Shown: positions 17,954 through 26,938 of the stretch, piece by piece
Numbering within the stretch: the first letter of the stretch is position 1
How the letters are laid out: each line of letters opens with the position of its first letter
NCBI GenBank assembly: GCA_020723665.1
Contig: DYIL01000009.1
Span: 1 to 64,000 of the forward strand
Direction of reading: 5' to 3'
Source: Methyloversatilis universalis
GTDB taxonomy: Bacteria; Pseudomonadota; Gammaproteobacteria; Methylococcales; Methylococcaceae
Length of the DNA: 64,000 nt
Notes under the pieces: model-generated
Seen by the model: the letters and a program-made list of their open reading frames with translations, nothing else
What the model was told of the DNA's origin: nothing
Databases searched by the model: none
Made by a program: the position numbers and the translations under genes

Positions 17954-18529
17954 CTAACCGAGTCCGGGGACGCTTGCGCGCCTGACCGGTGCGAAAGATC
18001 GTCTGTGTCCCGGGCTCGGTCCCAATTCGCGCAAGCGCGAGGTGTGGAGGCTCGTGGGATAGCCTTTGTGAAGGACGAAATCGTAACCGGGATAGAGGCT
18101 GTCCAGGATTTCCATCTCCCGGTCCCGGAATACCTTGGCCAGTATCGACGCGGCGGAGATCGCCGGCACGCTTGCATCGCCGCCGATGACGGCTTTACCG
18201 GGACAAGGGAGTTCCGGATAACGATTGCCGTCGACCAATGCCAGATCCGGTTTCACGGATAAGGCGTTGAAGGCGCGGCGCATGGCCAGCAGCGACGCCT
18301 CAAGGATATTGATCCGATCGATTTCGCTGGCGTCGGCCCGCCCAATCGCAAAAGCCACGGCGTTCGACCGGATCGCTCGGGCCAATTTTTCGCGCCGCTG
18401 CGGGGTCAGTTTTTTGGAGTCGGTCAGACCTTCGATGTGAAGATGACCGTCGATGACGACCACCGCCGCGACTACCGGTCCGGCGATACAGCCACGGCCC
18501 ACTTCGTCGAAACCGGCAATCAGCGCCAT
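17954..18529 (-). CDS. rnhB: Ribonuclease HII
   Basis: A 191-residue endonuclease that cuts the RNA strand of RNA-DNA hybrids and single ribonucleotides in DNA. The N-terminal FDEVGRG holds Asp8-Glu9, LVDG provides a further catalytic Asp, and the SAASILAK segment follows. Length is normal. It lies 24 bases after lpxA, as in many proteobacterial lpx operons where rnhB ends the run, but lpxB, normally between them, is missing. Confidence 0.95.
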   Translation of the reverse strand: MALIAGFDEVGRGCIAGPVVAAVVVIDGHLHIEGLTDSKKLTPQRREKLARAIRSNAVAFAIGRADASEIDRINILEASLLAMRRAFNALSVKPDLALVDGNRYPELPCPGKAVIGGDASVPAISAASILAKVFRDREMEILDSLYPGYDFVLHKGYPTSLHTSRLRELGPSPGHRRSFAPVRRASVPGLG

Positions 18530-18553
18530 TGCGATCGATTTCGAGCAAAGCCG

Positions 18554-19324
18554 TTAGCGGATGATGCTCCGACCGGTCTGCTTGAGAAAGTCCACCATCG
18601 CTTGAATCTCGGGCGTTTCCGCCGTCATTTCATCGAGGTGCTGTATGGCCTCTTCGAGCTTGAGTCGAGACTTGTACACGATCTTGTAGGCTTTTCTAAT
18701 CTGCCGGATCGACTCGGGGCTAAAACCTTGCCGCTCCAGGCCGACCGTATTGATGCCGTGGGGTTTGGTCGGGCTACCGCCAACCATGACATACGGCAGG
18801 ATGTCGCGGGTGATCACGCTGCCCATGGCGGAAAAGCTGTGTTGTCCGATCTTGCAAAACTGGTGTACGAGGGAAAACCCACCCAATATCGCGTAGTCGT
18901 CCACGCGCACATGGCCTGCGAGCGACGCGGCATTGGCCATGATGACATGGTTGCCTATGACGCAGTCGTGGGCGACATGGGTGTACGCCATCAGCAAATT
19001 GTCGTTTCCGATTCGAGTAATTCCTTGGTCTTGGACAGTGCCGCGGTGAATCGTGGCGTATTCGCGAACGACGTTGCGATCGCCGATATCGAGATAAGTG
19101 ACCTCGCCATGATATTTCTTGTCTTGTGGATCTTCCCCCACGGAGGCAAACTGAAAAATCCGGTTGTGTTTACCGATTCGAGTCGGCCCTTTGATTACCA
19201 CATGAGGACCGATTTGGGTGCCGGAGTCGATTCGGACATCGGGTCCAACGATGGCGTAGGCTCCGATCCTGACATCGCTAGCTAACTCACAGGAAGGATC
19301 GATAATAGCTGTGGGATGAATCAA
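18554..19324 (-). CDS. lpxA: UDP-N-acetylglucosamine acyltransferase LpxA
   Basis: A 256-residue left-handed beta-helix acyltransferase that starts lipid A synthesis by moving 3-hydroxyacyl from ACP to UDP-GlcNAc. Hexapeptide repeats run from the N-terminus, and the catalytic histidine lies in [12 protein letters not shown]. The C-terminal part with RRGFS-like [10 protein letters not shown] is normal. A TTG at 19324 overlaps the fabZ stop (TTGA) and gives an N-terminus (IHPTAII) that aligns with known LpxA; an ATG at 19348 would force a 28-base overlap and a Gly-rich tail not seen in the family. Confidence 0.94.
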   Translation of the reverse strand: MIHPTAIIDPSCELASDVRIGAYAIVGPDVRIDSGTQIGPHVVIKGPTRIGKHNRIFQFASVGEDPQDKKYHGEVTYLDIGDRNVVREYATIHRGTVQDQGITRIGNDNLLMAYTHVAHDCVIGNHVIMANAASLAGHVRVDDYAILGGFSLVHQFCKIGQHSFSAMGSVITRDILPYVMVGGSPTKPHGINTVGLERQGFSPESIRQIRKAYKIVYKSRLKLEEAIQHLDEMTAETPEIQAMVDFLKQTGRSIIR

Positions 19325-19797
19325 GACTCCTGCTCCGCCGCCGCACACATGATTTCCGCACTGGCTACCAATTCCCCGTCGACCTCGGCACGGCAGGAAA
19401 ACGCCCAGATATTCCGCTTGTGACGCAGGTAGGTCGCTTCCAGCATCAATCGGTCGCCCGGAACGACCGGCCGCTTGAAACGCACTTTATCCAGGCCGAC
19501 GAGATAGTAAACCATTCCTTTTCCCAAAACATCCGGTGCGGTTTCCGACGCCAGCAGGCCGGTCGTCTGCGCCAGCGCCTCGATAATCAGAACCCCGGGC
19601 ATGATCGGCAGCTCCGGGAAATGTCCAGTGAAGAAGGGCTCGTTATAGGTTACGTTCTTGAAAGCCAAGAGCCGCTTGCCGGGATCTACCTCAAGAACCC
19701 GATCCACGAGAAGAAAAGGATATCGATGAGGTAGATACTCTTTTATTTTTTGAATATCCAAAGGCGCTTTTCCTTTTTCGGGGATGGATGGGATCAC
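19321..19797 (-). CDS. fabZ: 3-hydroxyacyl-ACP dehydratase FabZ
   Basis: A 158-residue hot-dog-fold dehydratase for the third step of fatty-acid elongation. The active-site His59 (FTGHFP) and Glu73 ([10 protein letters not shown]) are in place. It sits between skp and lpxA as in the usual bamA-skp-lpxD-fabZ-lpxA order, except that lpxD is missing: only 16 bases separate it from skp. FabZ and LpxA compete for or share 3-hydroxyacyl-ACP, which explains their coupling. Confidence 0.96.
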   Translation of the reverse strand: MIPSIPEKGKAPLDIQKIKEYLPHRYPFLLVDRVLEVDPGKRLLAFKNVTYNEPFFTGHFPELPIMPGVLIIEALAQTTGLLASETAPDVLGKGMVYYLVGLDKVRFKRPVVPGDRLMLEATYLRHKRNIWAFSCRAEVDGELVASAEIMCAAAEQES

Positions 19798-19813
19798 GGC
19801 TCAGTTGCGATTG

Positions 19814-20338
19814 TTATTGTTTGAAGCTGTCTTTGAGTTTTTTCTCGACCTTGCTGGTCACGTCGACGGTCTCACTGGCGAATACCACCCCGTCCGTCAA
19901 TAGGAGATCAAAATTTTCATCCTTGGCCAGAGATTGAATGGCTTCGAAAATCTCTTTCTGCAGTTGAGTAAGTTCTTCGTTGCGACGGAGATTGAAATCT
20001 TCCCGAAATTCATCTTGCAAGCGTTTGGCTTCGCGTTTGCGGCTAAGGATTTCCTTATCCATTTTTTGTCGTTCCGACTCGCTCATTATCGCGGCGTCTT
20101 TGGCGAGTTTTTCTTCCATGGCTTTAATTTCTTTCTGTTCGGCGACCAGCTTTTTGTCGCGCGGCGCGAATTCCCGTTCCAGCTCTTTTTTTGCCTTCTC
20201 AGCTTGCGGTGCCCTTTCCAATAACCGAGCGACGTTGACGAAGCCGATCTTGAGTTCGGCGGCTTCAAGGCTCATGCTCGCCAATAAGCCAAGCAGTGCA
20301 AAACCAAAGCTTTTCTTTAACATGTTTCTAAATCTCAC
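19814..20338 (-). CDS. skp: Skp/OmpH periplasmic chaperone
   Basis: A 174-residue exported protein. A signal peptide (about residues 1-26, ending SLEAA) is followed by LKIGFVNVARLLE, the start of the Skp beta-body, and a long charged coiled coil (roughly 50-140) that forms the tentacles of the trimer. Skp holds unfolded outer-membrane proteins in the periplasm for the BAM complex. It follows bamA by 315 bases that include terminators, so it may be transcribed mainly from its own promoter. Confidence 0.92.
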   Translation of the reverse strand: MRFRNMLKKSFGFALLGLLASMSLEAAELKIGFVNVARLLERAPQAEKAKKELEREFAPRDKKLVAEQKEIKAMEEKLAKDAAIMSESERQKMDKEILSRKREAKRLQDEFREDFNLRRNEELTQLQKEIFEAIQSLAKDENFDLLLTDGVVFASETVDVTSKVEKKLKDSFKQ

Positions 20339-20494
20339 TTCGAAAATTCGGTTAATGGAAAGGTGATCGGTGGCAGAAGTATGGAGTTTGCAATGATTTT
20401 GGCGTTTGTGATTCGCCGCAGCATCTCGTTCCGATTATACAAGAACTGTTCGGCTCCCAGCGACTCTCTACGTTCTCTCCCGACGCCGACGCAT

Positions 20495-20532
20495 CCTTAG
20501 AGCGCCTCGAAAAACTTCGAGGCGCTCTAAGG
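20495..20532. repeat. Long perfect inverted repeat
   Basis: A 17-bp perfect stem (20495-20511 with 20516-20532) closes on an AAAC tetraloop. It has no T run on either side, so it is not a simple terminator. It may be a REP-type element, an mRNA-stabilising hairpin or a protein-binding palindrome. Confidence 0.65.
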
Positions 20533-20581
20533 GGCAGGGACGCTCCGTCGTTTTCAGCCACGTAAGGGGTTGAAAACGTAA

Positions 20582-20610
20582 GCCAAGCCCAAACCGCGTT
20601 TGGGCTTGGC
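20582..20610 (-). terminator. Second hairpin after bamA
   Basis: A perfect 13-bp stem (20582-20594 with 20598-20610) with a 3-base loop lies directly beyond the first bamA terminator. It lacks a clear T run and may act as a back-up terminator or 3' end protector. Confidence 0.55.
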
Positions 20611-20616
20611 GAAGAG

Positions 20617-20641
20617 AAAAACCGCCGGGAAGGCGGTTTTT
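20617..20641 (-). terminator. Rho-independent terminator of bamA
   Basis: A 10-bp stem (20617-20626 with 20632-20641) whose outer part is A5/T5, so the minus-strand transcript ends in GC-rich stem plus U run. It begins 12 bases after the bamA stop. It would uncouple bamA from skp unless read-through occurs. Confidence 0.85.
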
Positions 20642-20653
20642 CGAAGTCTCCCC

Positions 20654-22954
20654 TTAGAATCCGGAGCCGAACGAGAATTGGAAGTTCTGAATTTCGTCTC
20701 TGCCCCTGGCATTTATCGGTTGCGCGACGCTGAACGCCAAAGCGCCGAACGGTGACAGCCATCTCGCCGAAAGTCCTGCGGAATATCGGATTTCCCCTAA
20801 ATCGTAGGTGCCGTCGAAAACATTGCCGGCATCGATGAAAGTCCCGAGCCGGAGATTTTTGCTGTCCTGCATAAAGGGTACCGGGAAGAAGAGTTCGGCG
20901 GTACCGACCAATTTACTCGATCCGCCGAAGGGATCGTTTCCTCCGAGCCCTTGGTTATTTGCCCTAGTGCGCGGCCCCAGCGTATTCGGCTGAAAACCTC
21001 GGACGGACTGCGGGCCGCCCGCGAAATAATGTTCAAAGAATGGTAAATCTCGAGTGTCTCCGTAACCATCGCCGTAGGCGATTTCACCCTCGACCATGAA
21101 TGTCAGATCCTTGGCGATCGGGAAATAGTGCTGAAGCTTATAGCTGGCTTTGTAGTAATTCAGATCGCTGACCGGCACCGAGGCCAACACCGAAAGACGC
21201 TGGGCTCCGCCTTTCGTGGGAAAGATGGCCCGATTCAAGGTGTCGTGAGCCCAGCCCACCGCCAGCGTCAAGGTGTTGTACTTTTCGCCGTTCTCTTCGA
21301 TGAAGTCGAGAATCTCTTGAGAAGACCGACTGGTGGCATCGAGCTTCGTGTGCTCGAAATCCAGATTGAAGCGTAAGCTGTCGAATTCGTTCAGCGGGAT
21401 ACCGAGGTTGGCGCCTGCCGCCGCGACGTCGGTATTGTAACGGGCGATATTCATTTGCGCAGCATCGGTGTTTCGGTAGCTAAGATCGAAACCGCTGCTG
21501 ATGCCGTCCAGGGTCGTGTACGGGTTGAAATAACCGAGTCGATAGATGGTGTTGACGCTGCTGTTGTTGAAGGTCAGATTGATTCTCTTGCCGGTTCCGA
21601 AGACATTGTCCTGGGTAACGCTGGCATTGAAGATGATGCCCTGCGCCTGGGAAAAGCCTACGCCTGCCATCAGGTTTCCGGACGGTTTTTCAACAACGTT
21701 GTAATTGACGTCGATCTGGTCGGTGGTCCCGGCGACGGCGGGTGTTTCGACATTGACTTCTTGGAAATAGCCAAGACGCTCCAGTCGGGTTTTGGATCGC
21801 TCGATCTTGCTGGTGGATGCCCATGCCGCCTCCATCTGCCGCATCTCGCGCCGCAGTACCTCGTCCCTGGTCTTGGTGTTGCCGTGGAAATTGATCCGGC
21901 GCACATAGACTTGCTTTCCGGGATCGACGAAGAAGGTGATGGCGACGGTTTTTTGCGCCTCGTTGATGTCGGGTACCATGTTCACGTTGGCGAAAATATA
22001 CCCTTCGTCGCCCAAGCGATCCGAGATTGCTTTGGAGGTTTCAGTGGCCAGCTTGCGCGAGAAGGTATCGCTAGGGCCGATCTTGACCAGCGGCGTCAAC
22101 TCTTCGGGCGGAACGATCAGTTTGCCGGTCAGCTTCACTTCGTTTACCGTGTAGACCTCGCCCTCTTTGACATTGATGGTGATGTAGATCTCTTTTTTGT
22201 CCGGCGTGATCGAAACCTGGGTGGATTCGATTTCGAAATTGATGTAACCCCGATCCAAATAATAAGAGCGCAACCGTTCCAGGTCTGCAGAAAGTTTTTG
22301 TTTCGAGTATTGATCGTTCTTGGTGTAAAACGAAAGCAGATTCGGCGTGCTGAGCTCGAACTGGTCCAAGAGCTCTTCGTCGCTGAAGACATTGTTGCCG
22401 ACGATGTTGATCTGCTTGATTTTGGCGACCTTTCCTTCGGAAATCTTGATGTTGATCGAGACTCGGTTGCGCGGAAGCTCGGTTACCGTGGAATCGATTT
22501 TCAGGCCGTATTTTCCGCGGCTGTAATACTGCCGCCTAAGTTCCTGTTCCACTTTATCCAGGATTTGGCGGTCGAATACCTTGCCCTCGGAAAGCCCCAC
22601 GCCTTTCAAGGCCTTGGTCAGGTCTTCGGTGCCGATGTCCTTGTTGCCTTCGATCTTGACGTTCGCGATGGAAGGTCGTTCGTCGACGACGACCACCAGG
22701 ACGTTTCCGTCCTGTTCCAGTCGCACGTCTCTGAAGAACCCCGTCTTGAACAGTGCTTTGATGGACTCCGCTGACTGCCGGTCGTCGAACAGGTCGCCGA
22801 TTTTCACGGGGAGATAATTGAACACGGTGCCGGCAGAAACCCTCTGTAAGCCTTCGACGCGAATGTCTTCGATGACGAAGGGCTCGAGTCCCCAAGCCGA
22901 GAAGGAACAGAAAATCCCTAATAACAGCGATTTCGCCAGAGTGTAGCGGCTCAT
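20654..22954 (-). CDS. bamA: Outer membrane protein assembly factor BamA
   Basis: A 766-residue Omp85-family protein. A signal peptide (1-22) is followed by five POTRA domains (about 25-420) and a C-terminal 16-strand barrel. The lid-lock motif VRGF is in FAGGPQSVRGFQPN, and the protein ends in phenylalanine, as barrel proteins do. BamA folds and inserts outer-membrane proteins and is essential. It is first of the run bamA-skp-fabZ-lpxA-rnhB, and the usual upstream rseP/dxr genes are replaced by phoU. Confidence 0.97.
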   Translation of the reverse strand: MSRYTLAKSLLLGIFCSFSAWGLEPFVIEDIRVEGLQRVSAGTVFNYLPVKIGDLFDDRQSAESIKALFKTGFFRDVRLEQDGNVLVVVVDERPSIANVKIEGNKDIGTEDLTKALKGVGLSEGKVFDRQILDKVEQELRRQYYSRGKYGLKIDSTVTELPRNRVSINIKISEGKVAKIKQINIVGNNVFSDEELLDQFELSTPNLLSFYTKNDQYSKQKLSADLERLRSYYLDRGYINFEIESTQVSITPDKKEIYITINVKEGEVYTVNEVKLTGKLIVPPEELTPLVKIGPSDTFSRKLATETSKAISDRLGDEGYIFANVNMVPDINEAQKTVAITFFVDPGKQVYVRRINFHGNTKTRDEVLRREMRQMEAAWASTSKIERSKTRLERLGYFQEVNVETPAVAGTTDQIDVNYNVVEKPSGNLMAGVGFSQAQGIIFNASVTQDNVFGTGKRINLTFNNSSVNTIYRLGYFNPYTTLDGISSGFDLSYRNTDAAQMNIARYNTDVAAAGANLGIPLNEFDSLRFNLDFEHTKLDATSRSSQEILDFIEENGEKYNTLTLAVGWAHDTLNRAIFPTKGGAQRLSVLASVPVSDLNYYKASYKLQHYFPIAKDLTFMVEGEIAYGDGYGDTRDLPFFEHYFAGGPQSVRGFQPNTLGPRTRANNQGLGGNDPFGGSSKLVGTAELFFPVPFMQDSKNLRLGTFIDAGNVFDGTYDLGEIRYSAGLSARWLSPFGALAFSVAQPINARGRDEIQNFQFSFGSGF

Positions 22955-23133
22955 GGATTAGGGGGCGGGGTCGCAGGGAGTTATTGTTATAAACAAACGG
23001 CTCGGGAAAACTGATGGATTAAGCTCATCAAACGTTCGCGATCCAATCCTATCTAATCCGATGACGAAGCCGGAGAGTTCGATCTCCGATGTTCGAAGGA
23101 AATCCAAAGTCCGTGACGTCCGACCCGGAAACA

Positions 23134-23862
23134 TCAAGTTTCCCGCAAGTCTTTCTCCACCTGCTCGATACTGATATGCCGGATATTCTTGCCCTTGGCA
23201 TAGTAAATCACGTATTCGCAGATATTACAGGAGCGGTCGCCGATACGTTCCAGCGACCGAGCCGACCACATGATGTCGAGCGACACCGGAATGGCGCGGG
23301 GATCTTCCATCATATACGTGATCTGCTGGCGCATAATGCTTTCGTATTCCCGATCCACTATCCTGTCGTCCTGGACGACGCGCAAGGCCTCATCCACATC
23401 CATGCGTGCGAAAGAGTCGAGCGCCTCGCGAAGCAGTCCGCGCACATGTTTCGCTAGCTGTTCGACCTCGGTCAGCTGGTTCTTCTTCGGATAATGGCCC
23501 GCAAGATCGATGGACAGTCGCGCGATGCGCTTGGCTTCGTCGCCGATCCGCTCAAGATCGGTAATCGTCTTGATGACCGCCACCACCAGCCGCAAGTCGC
23601 GGGCGGTGGGCTGGCGCAGGGCGATGATTTGGGTGCACTCCTCATCAATGGAAACTTCCAGAGAATTCACCTTGTAATCGTCGGCGATGACGCGCTCGGC
23701 CAACTCCACATCGTTATTCACCAGTGCGGTCACGGCCGACTCGACCTGTTCCTCGACCAATCCGCCCAGGGTGAGCACCCGGTTGCGGATGTCCAGCAGT
23801 TCATGGTCGTACTGCTTGGAAATATGCTGATGCAAATTATCGGTGTCGAAGAAACTGGTCAT
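23134..23862 (-). CDS. phoU: PhoU phosphate regulatory protein
   Basis: A 242-residue all-helical protein with two PhoU repeats (about 15-110 and 120-220), each with the metal-binding signature (TDLERIGDEAKRIA and SLERIGDRSCNICE). PhoU restrains phosphate uptake through the Pst transporter and PhoR signalling. The ATG at 23862 opens MTSFFDTDNLHQHIS; the frame continues upstream without family-like sequence. No pst or phoBR gene is adjacent, so it is a detached copy here. Confidence 0.94.
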   Translation of the reverse strand: MTSFFDTDNLHQHISKQYDHELLDIRNRVLTLGGLVEEQVESAVTALVNNDVELAERVIADDYKVNSLEVSIDEECTQIIALRQPTARDLRLVVAVIKTITDLERIGDEAKRIARLSIDLAGHYPKKNQLTEVEQLAKHVRGLLREALDSFARMDVDEALRVVQDDRIVDREYESIMRQQITYMMEDPRAIPVSLDIMWSARSLERIGDRSCNICEYVIYYAKGKNIRHISIEQVEKDLRET

Positions 23863-23990
23863 CGTGCTAGGTGATCGGGGTTGGCGACGGCAAAGGCGTG
23901 TTTTCCGGCATTCTATCAACTCACATCGGCGCATGAAAGCTCGCGCCGCGAGGTTCGGCATCGACAAATATCACGGGAAGTAGTGAGCCT

Positions 23991-25070
23991 TCACTCGCTT
24001 TGCCTCGAAATATAGCCGGTGATTTCGGCGCGATCATGGTAAAGCTGTTTGAAGGCGAGCGTATAGTCGGTGAGGGTACTTCCGAGTCGTGTTTCGATCA
24101 GTCCGCGACAGCGCTTGACCTCTTCGTAACGCTTGTTCATGGGCAATTTCAGGTTGAAGATGGCTTTTCGGCATAGACCTGAGGCCACCCAGTCGCCGAC
24201 CAGGGCGGCGATTCGGGCGGGCTGCTCGACGACGTCGCAGACCAGCCAGTCCACCGGTTTGGGAGGACGATAACGAAAGGCGTCCATCCGCAGATGTTCG
24301 ACCAGGCCGGTATCGAGCAGAGCAGGGGCCAGACTTCCGTTGTCGACGGCGGTCACTTTGATATGACGCCTGATCAATTGAAAAGTCCAGCCACCCGGCG
24401 CCGCACCGAGATCGACCGCCCTCATGCCGGGGCGGAGGCTCTCTTGCGGATTATCGAGGAACGCCAGAAAAGCCTCTTCCAGCTTGAGCGTAGACCGGCT
24501 CGGTGCACCGCGAGGGAATTTCAAACGCGGGATTCCCATCAGCCACGGACTGGAGTTGCCGGATATCGAGATGCCGACATAAGCGGCTGCGGAGCTGAGA
24601 AAGAAGATATGCAGCCGGGGATCCGAGGGTTCGCCGAGCAGGCCGCTGTCTTTGATTGTGCGATCGAAGGGGGCTGCGAATTTGCGTAGGAAGGCAGCAA
24701 GCGGTTTTGCCTCGTTAGTGTCCGCAGTTTCCAGGAATACCGCAGAAAACCGAGTGTCCAAACGTCTCGCCGCCTGCAACAATGGCTGAGCGCGGTCGGC
24801 TACGGGAAGGTCGGGGATGAGACCCATGGCGAAAACCAACTGCCGCGCAAAGATCAGATCCTTGAATCGCAGACCTTTGTCGTGCAGTGAAAAGGCAGGG
24901 GTGTCATGCGGTATAAATACGATGAAACCGCTTCCGGGCTTGGCCTTTACATAGCCAGACACGCCGAGTTCGCTGGTGCGCTCCAGGATTTCGGCCGCGC
25001 ACTCCTTCTCGAATCCGCCGCGGCAGTAGAGCAGGACGCAGTGGGGAAGATCGGTGTTCAAGATAGTCAA
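23991..25070 (-). CDS. rlmM: 23S rRNA C2498 ribose 2'-O-methyltransferase RlmM
   Basis: A 359-residue SAM-dependent methyltransferase. An N-terminal THUMP-like domain (about 10-160) precedes a Rossmann domain with the SAM motif AVDLGAAPGGWT (about 219-230). The FNLKLPMNKRY segment has the catalytic lysine region of FtsJ-like enzymes. It methylates the ribose of C2498 in 23S rRNA. Only 13 bases separate it from galE upstream on the same strand. Length matches the family. Confidence 0.93.
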   Translation of the reverse strand: MTILNTDLPHCVLLYCRGGFEKECAAEILERTSELGVSGYVKAKPGSGFIVFIPHDTPAFSLHDKGLRFKDLIFARQLVFAMGLIPDLPVADRAQPLLQAARRLDTRFSAVFLETADTNEAKPLAAFLRKFAAPFDRTIKDSGLLGEPSDPRLHIFFLSSAAAYVGISISGNSSPWLMGIPRLKFPRGAPSRSTLKLEEAFLAFLDNPQESLRPGMRAVDLGAAPGGWTFQLIRRHIKVTAVDNGSLAPALLDTGLVEHLRMDAFRYRPPKPVDWLVCDVVEQPARIAALVGDWVASGLCRKAIFNLKLPMNKRYEEVKRCRGLIETRLGSTLTDYTLAFKQLYHDRAEITGYISRQSE

Positions 25071-25083
25071 GCCGAAGCCGTTT

Positions 25084-26082
25084 TCAATTGCCCCAGGGAC
25101 GTTCGATAAGTTTCCTTTCCCAATCCAGGGATGTCTTTACGATGAAGGACAGGTCGTCGTAGCGCGGTTTCCAGTTGAGCACGTCGTGGATCTTGTCGAC
25201 GGCCGCCACCAGTTGAGGCGGATCGCCGGGACGCCGCGGCATCTCCTCCACCGGGATCGGTGCGCCGTTCACATTGTTTACTGCATCGATGACTTCCCGA
25301 ACGCTATAACCATGGCCGTAGCCGCAGTTCAGCGTCGCCGAGCTGCCCCCGTTGCGTAAATAGGTCAAAGCTTGAATATGGGCGTCGGCGAGGTCGCTGA
25401 CATGGATGTAATCGCGCACGCCGGTGCCGTCCCCGGTGGGGTAGTCGGTGCCGAACACGCATAATTTTTCCCGCTTGCCGACAGCCACTTCTGCCGCGAC
25501 CTTAATGAGCAGGGTCGCGTTGCGTGTCGACTGGCCGATTCTTCCCTCCGGGTCGGAACCGGCAACGTTGAAGTAACGCAGGATGACATGTTTCACATCA
25601 GTAGCGGCCGAGAGGTCCCGCAGCATCCATTCGCTCATCAGTTTCGACGCACCGTAGGGATTGATCGGCGCGGTGGGCGAAGACTCGGACGCGTAGGGTC
25701 CATCGGGGATGCCGTACACGGCAGCGGTCGAGGAAAATATGAAATGCTTCACGCCGGCATCGCGGGCGCACTGCAGCAGGTTGCGGGTCTTGCAGGTATT
25801 GTTGCCGTAATATTTCAAGGGGTCGGATACCGACTCGGGAACGATGGTGTGGGCGGCGAAGTGGAGCACCGCATCAACCTCGTATTCACGCAGGATGCGA
25901 GATACCAGGTCCGTGTCGCCCGTATCCCCTTCGACGAAATCGCCATAAAGTACGGCTTCCCTGAAGCCGGTGGAGAGATTGTCGAGTGTCACCAGGCGTT
26001 CACCCATTTCGCCCAACTGTTTGGCCACGTGGCTGCCGATGTAGCCGGCGCCGCCCGTGACCAAGACGCCTTTTCTTGCCAT
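25084..26082 (-). CDS. galE: UDP-glucose 4-epimerase
   Basis: A 332-residue extended SDR that interconverts UDP-glucose and UDP-galactose with bound NAD. The TGGAGYIGS motif starts at residue 9 and the catalytic YGASK lies near 147; FSSTAAVYG provides the catalytic Ser/Thr region. The product would feed exopolysaccharide made by the genes at 26.9-31.4 kb. It stands upstream of rlmM on the same strand and is preceded by a 171-base gap. Confidence 0.93.
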   Translation of the reverse strand: MARKGVLVTGGAGYIGSHVAKQLGEMGERLVTLDNLSTGFREAVLYGDFVEGDTGDTDLVSRILREYEVDAVLHFAAHTIVPESVSDPLKYYGNNTCKTRNLLQCARDAGVKHFIFSSTAAVYGIPDGPYASESSPTAPINPYGASKLMSEWMLRDLSAATDVKHVILRYFNVAGSDPEGRIGQSTRNATLLIKVAAEVAVGKREKLCVFGTDYPTGDGTGVRDYIHVSDLADAHIQALTYLRNGGSSATLNCGYGHGYSVREVIDAVNNVNGAPIPVEEMPRRPGDPPQLVAAVDKIHDVLNWKPRYDDLSFIVKTSLDWERKLIERPWGN

Positions 26083-26253
26083 AGAGTGCTCCTTCTTGGG
26101 GGGTTAATGCGTTGACGGCGCGGCCGCCCTTCTCATTTTGCTGGCAAATGCCGCGCCGTAAATCGAATCGACTGGGCCCGTTTTTGAAGACGGTAGGTGC
26201 GAAGTGCTTCGAGCGAAAAGCGGAAGGACCGCAACCGTTTCTCGGCGCAACAA

Positions 26254-26793
26254 TCAGTTTCGTGCACCGGGAAGAAATTCCTCGCAAATGAACCGGGTGA
26301 TTTGCTCCGGATCATTGATGTCGAGCTTCGGGATGTCGCACGTGACCGCAAGTTCGGCATCCGTGGCGATCGCGATGATGGTGTCGTCGTCGGGAAACAA
26401 AAGCGGTTTGCCGAGAACGGGTCGGTGCAACTCGATTTTCGGGAAACCCTCTCGTTTGAATCCTTCCACCAAAATCAGATCCAGGCCGGTCTGGTCGAAA
26501 TAGGTCAATTCCTCGGCCAACACCGGTTCCTCGATTACCCGGCGTTCCATGACGATGGCGCGACGATGCGACGAGGTCAACATGACCGGGTTTGCGCCGG
26601 CTTTGCGCAATTCATAACTGTCCTTGCCGGGATAGTCTATTTCGAAACTATGATGACTGTGTTTGATGAGTCCGACATTGAGTTGGTTGAGTCGGAGCAA
26701 GGGGATGATTTTCTTCAGGAGAGTGGTCTTGCCGGTGCCGCTGAAAGCCGCAAACCCGAGTAGAGGCACCAGCGCGTTGCGAAGATTCAGCAT
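26254..26793 (-). CDS. mobB: Molybdopterin-guanine dinucleotide biosynthesis adapter MobB
   Basis: A 179-residue P-loop protein with Walker A FSGTGKTTLLKK (18-29) and the KHSHH segment typical of MobB. It is a GTP-binding helper of MobA for making the bis-MGD cofactor. In a methylotroph the main user would be Mo-dependent formate dehydrogenase; that is inferred. No mobA or moe gene is adjacent. The LVEGFKREGFPKIEL segment is also typical. Confidence 0.92.
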   Translation of the reverse strand: MLNLRNALVPLLGFAAFSGTGKTTLLKKIIPLLRLNQLNVGLIKHSHHSFEIDYPGKDSYELRKAGANPVMLTSSHRRAIVMERRVIEEPVLAEELTYFDQTGLDLILVEGFKREGFPKIELHRPVLGKPLLFPDDDTIIAIATDAELAVTCDIPKLDINDPEQITRFICEEFLPGARN

Positions 26794-26938
26794 TCGGCTG
26801 CTTCGGACGGGTTTGTAGACGGATCGCGGATGCAGAGAAAGACGTCTTGACGAGCGTCGATGTATGAGTACCGGCGAGATTCCGATGGGTGTCCGCTTCG
26901 GACAAGCGACGTGGGCGCTGGCTTTCTCATTGTCGGGT

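Larger units (their letters stand above)
20339..20653. other. Intergenic region between bamA and skp with three hairpins
   Basis: A 315-base gap with no gene. It holds two terminator-like hairpins right after bamA and a separate 17-bp perfect palindrome at 20495-20532, listed individually. The remaining stretch up to skp presumably carries the skp promoter. Confidence 0.6.

Noticed and set aside
21455-22774. A 439-codon plus-strand open frame opposite bamA
   Set aside because: bamA is certain on the minus strand; the plus frame has no recognisable feature or upstream ribosome site.
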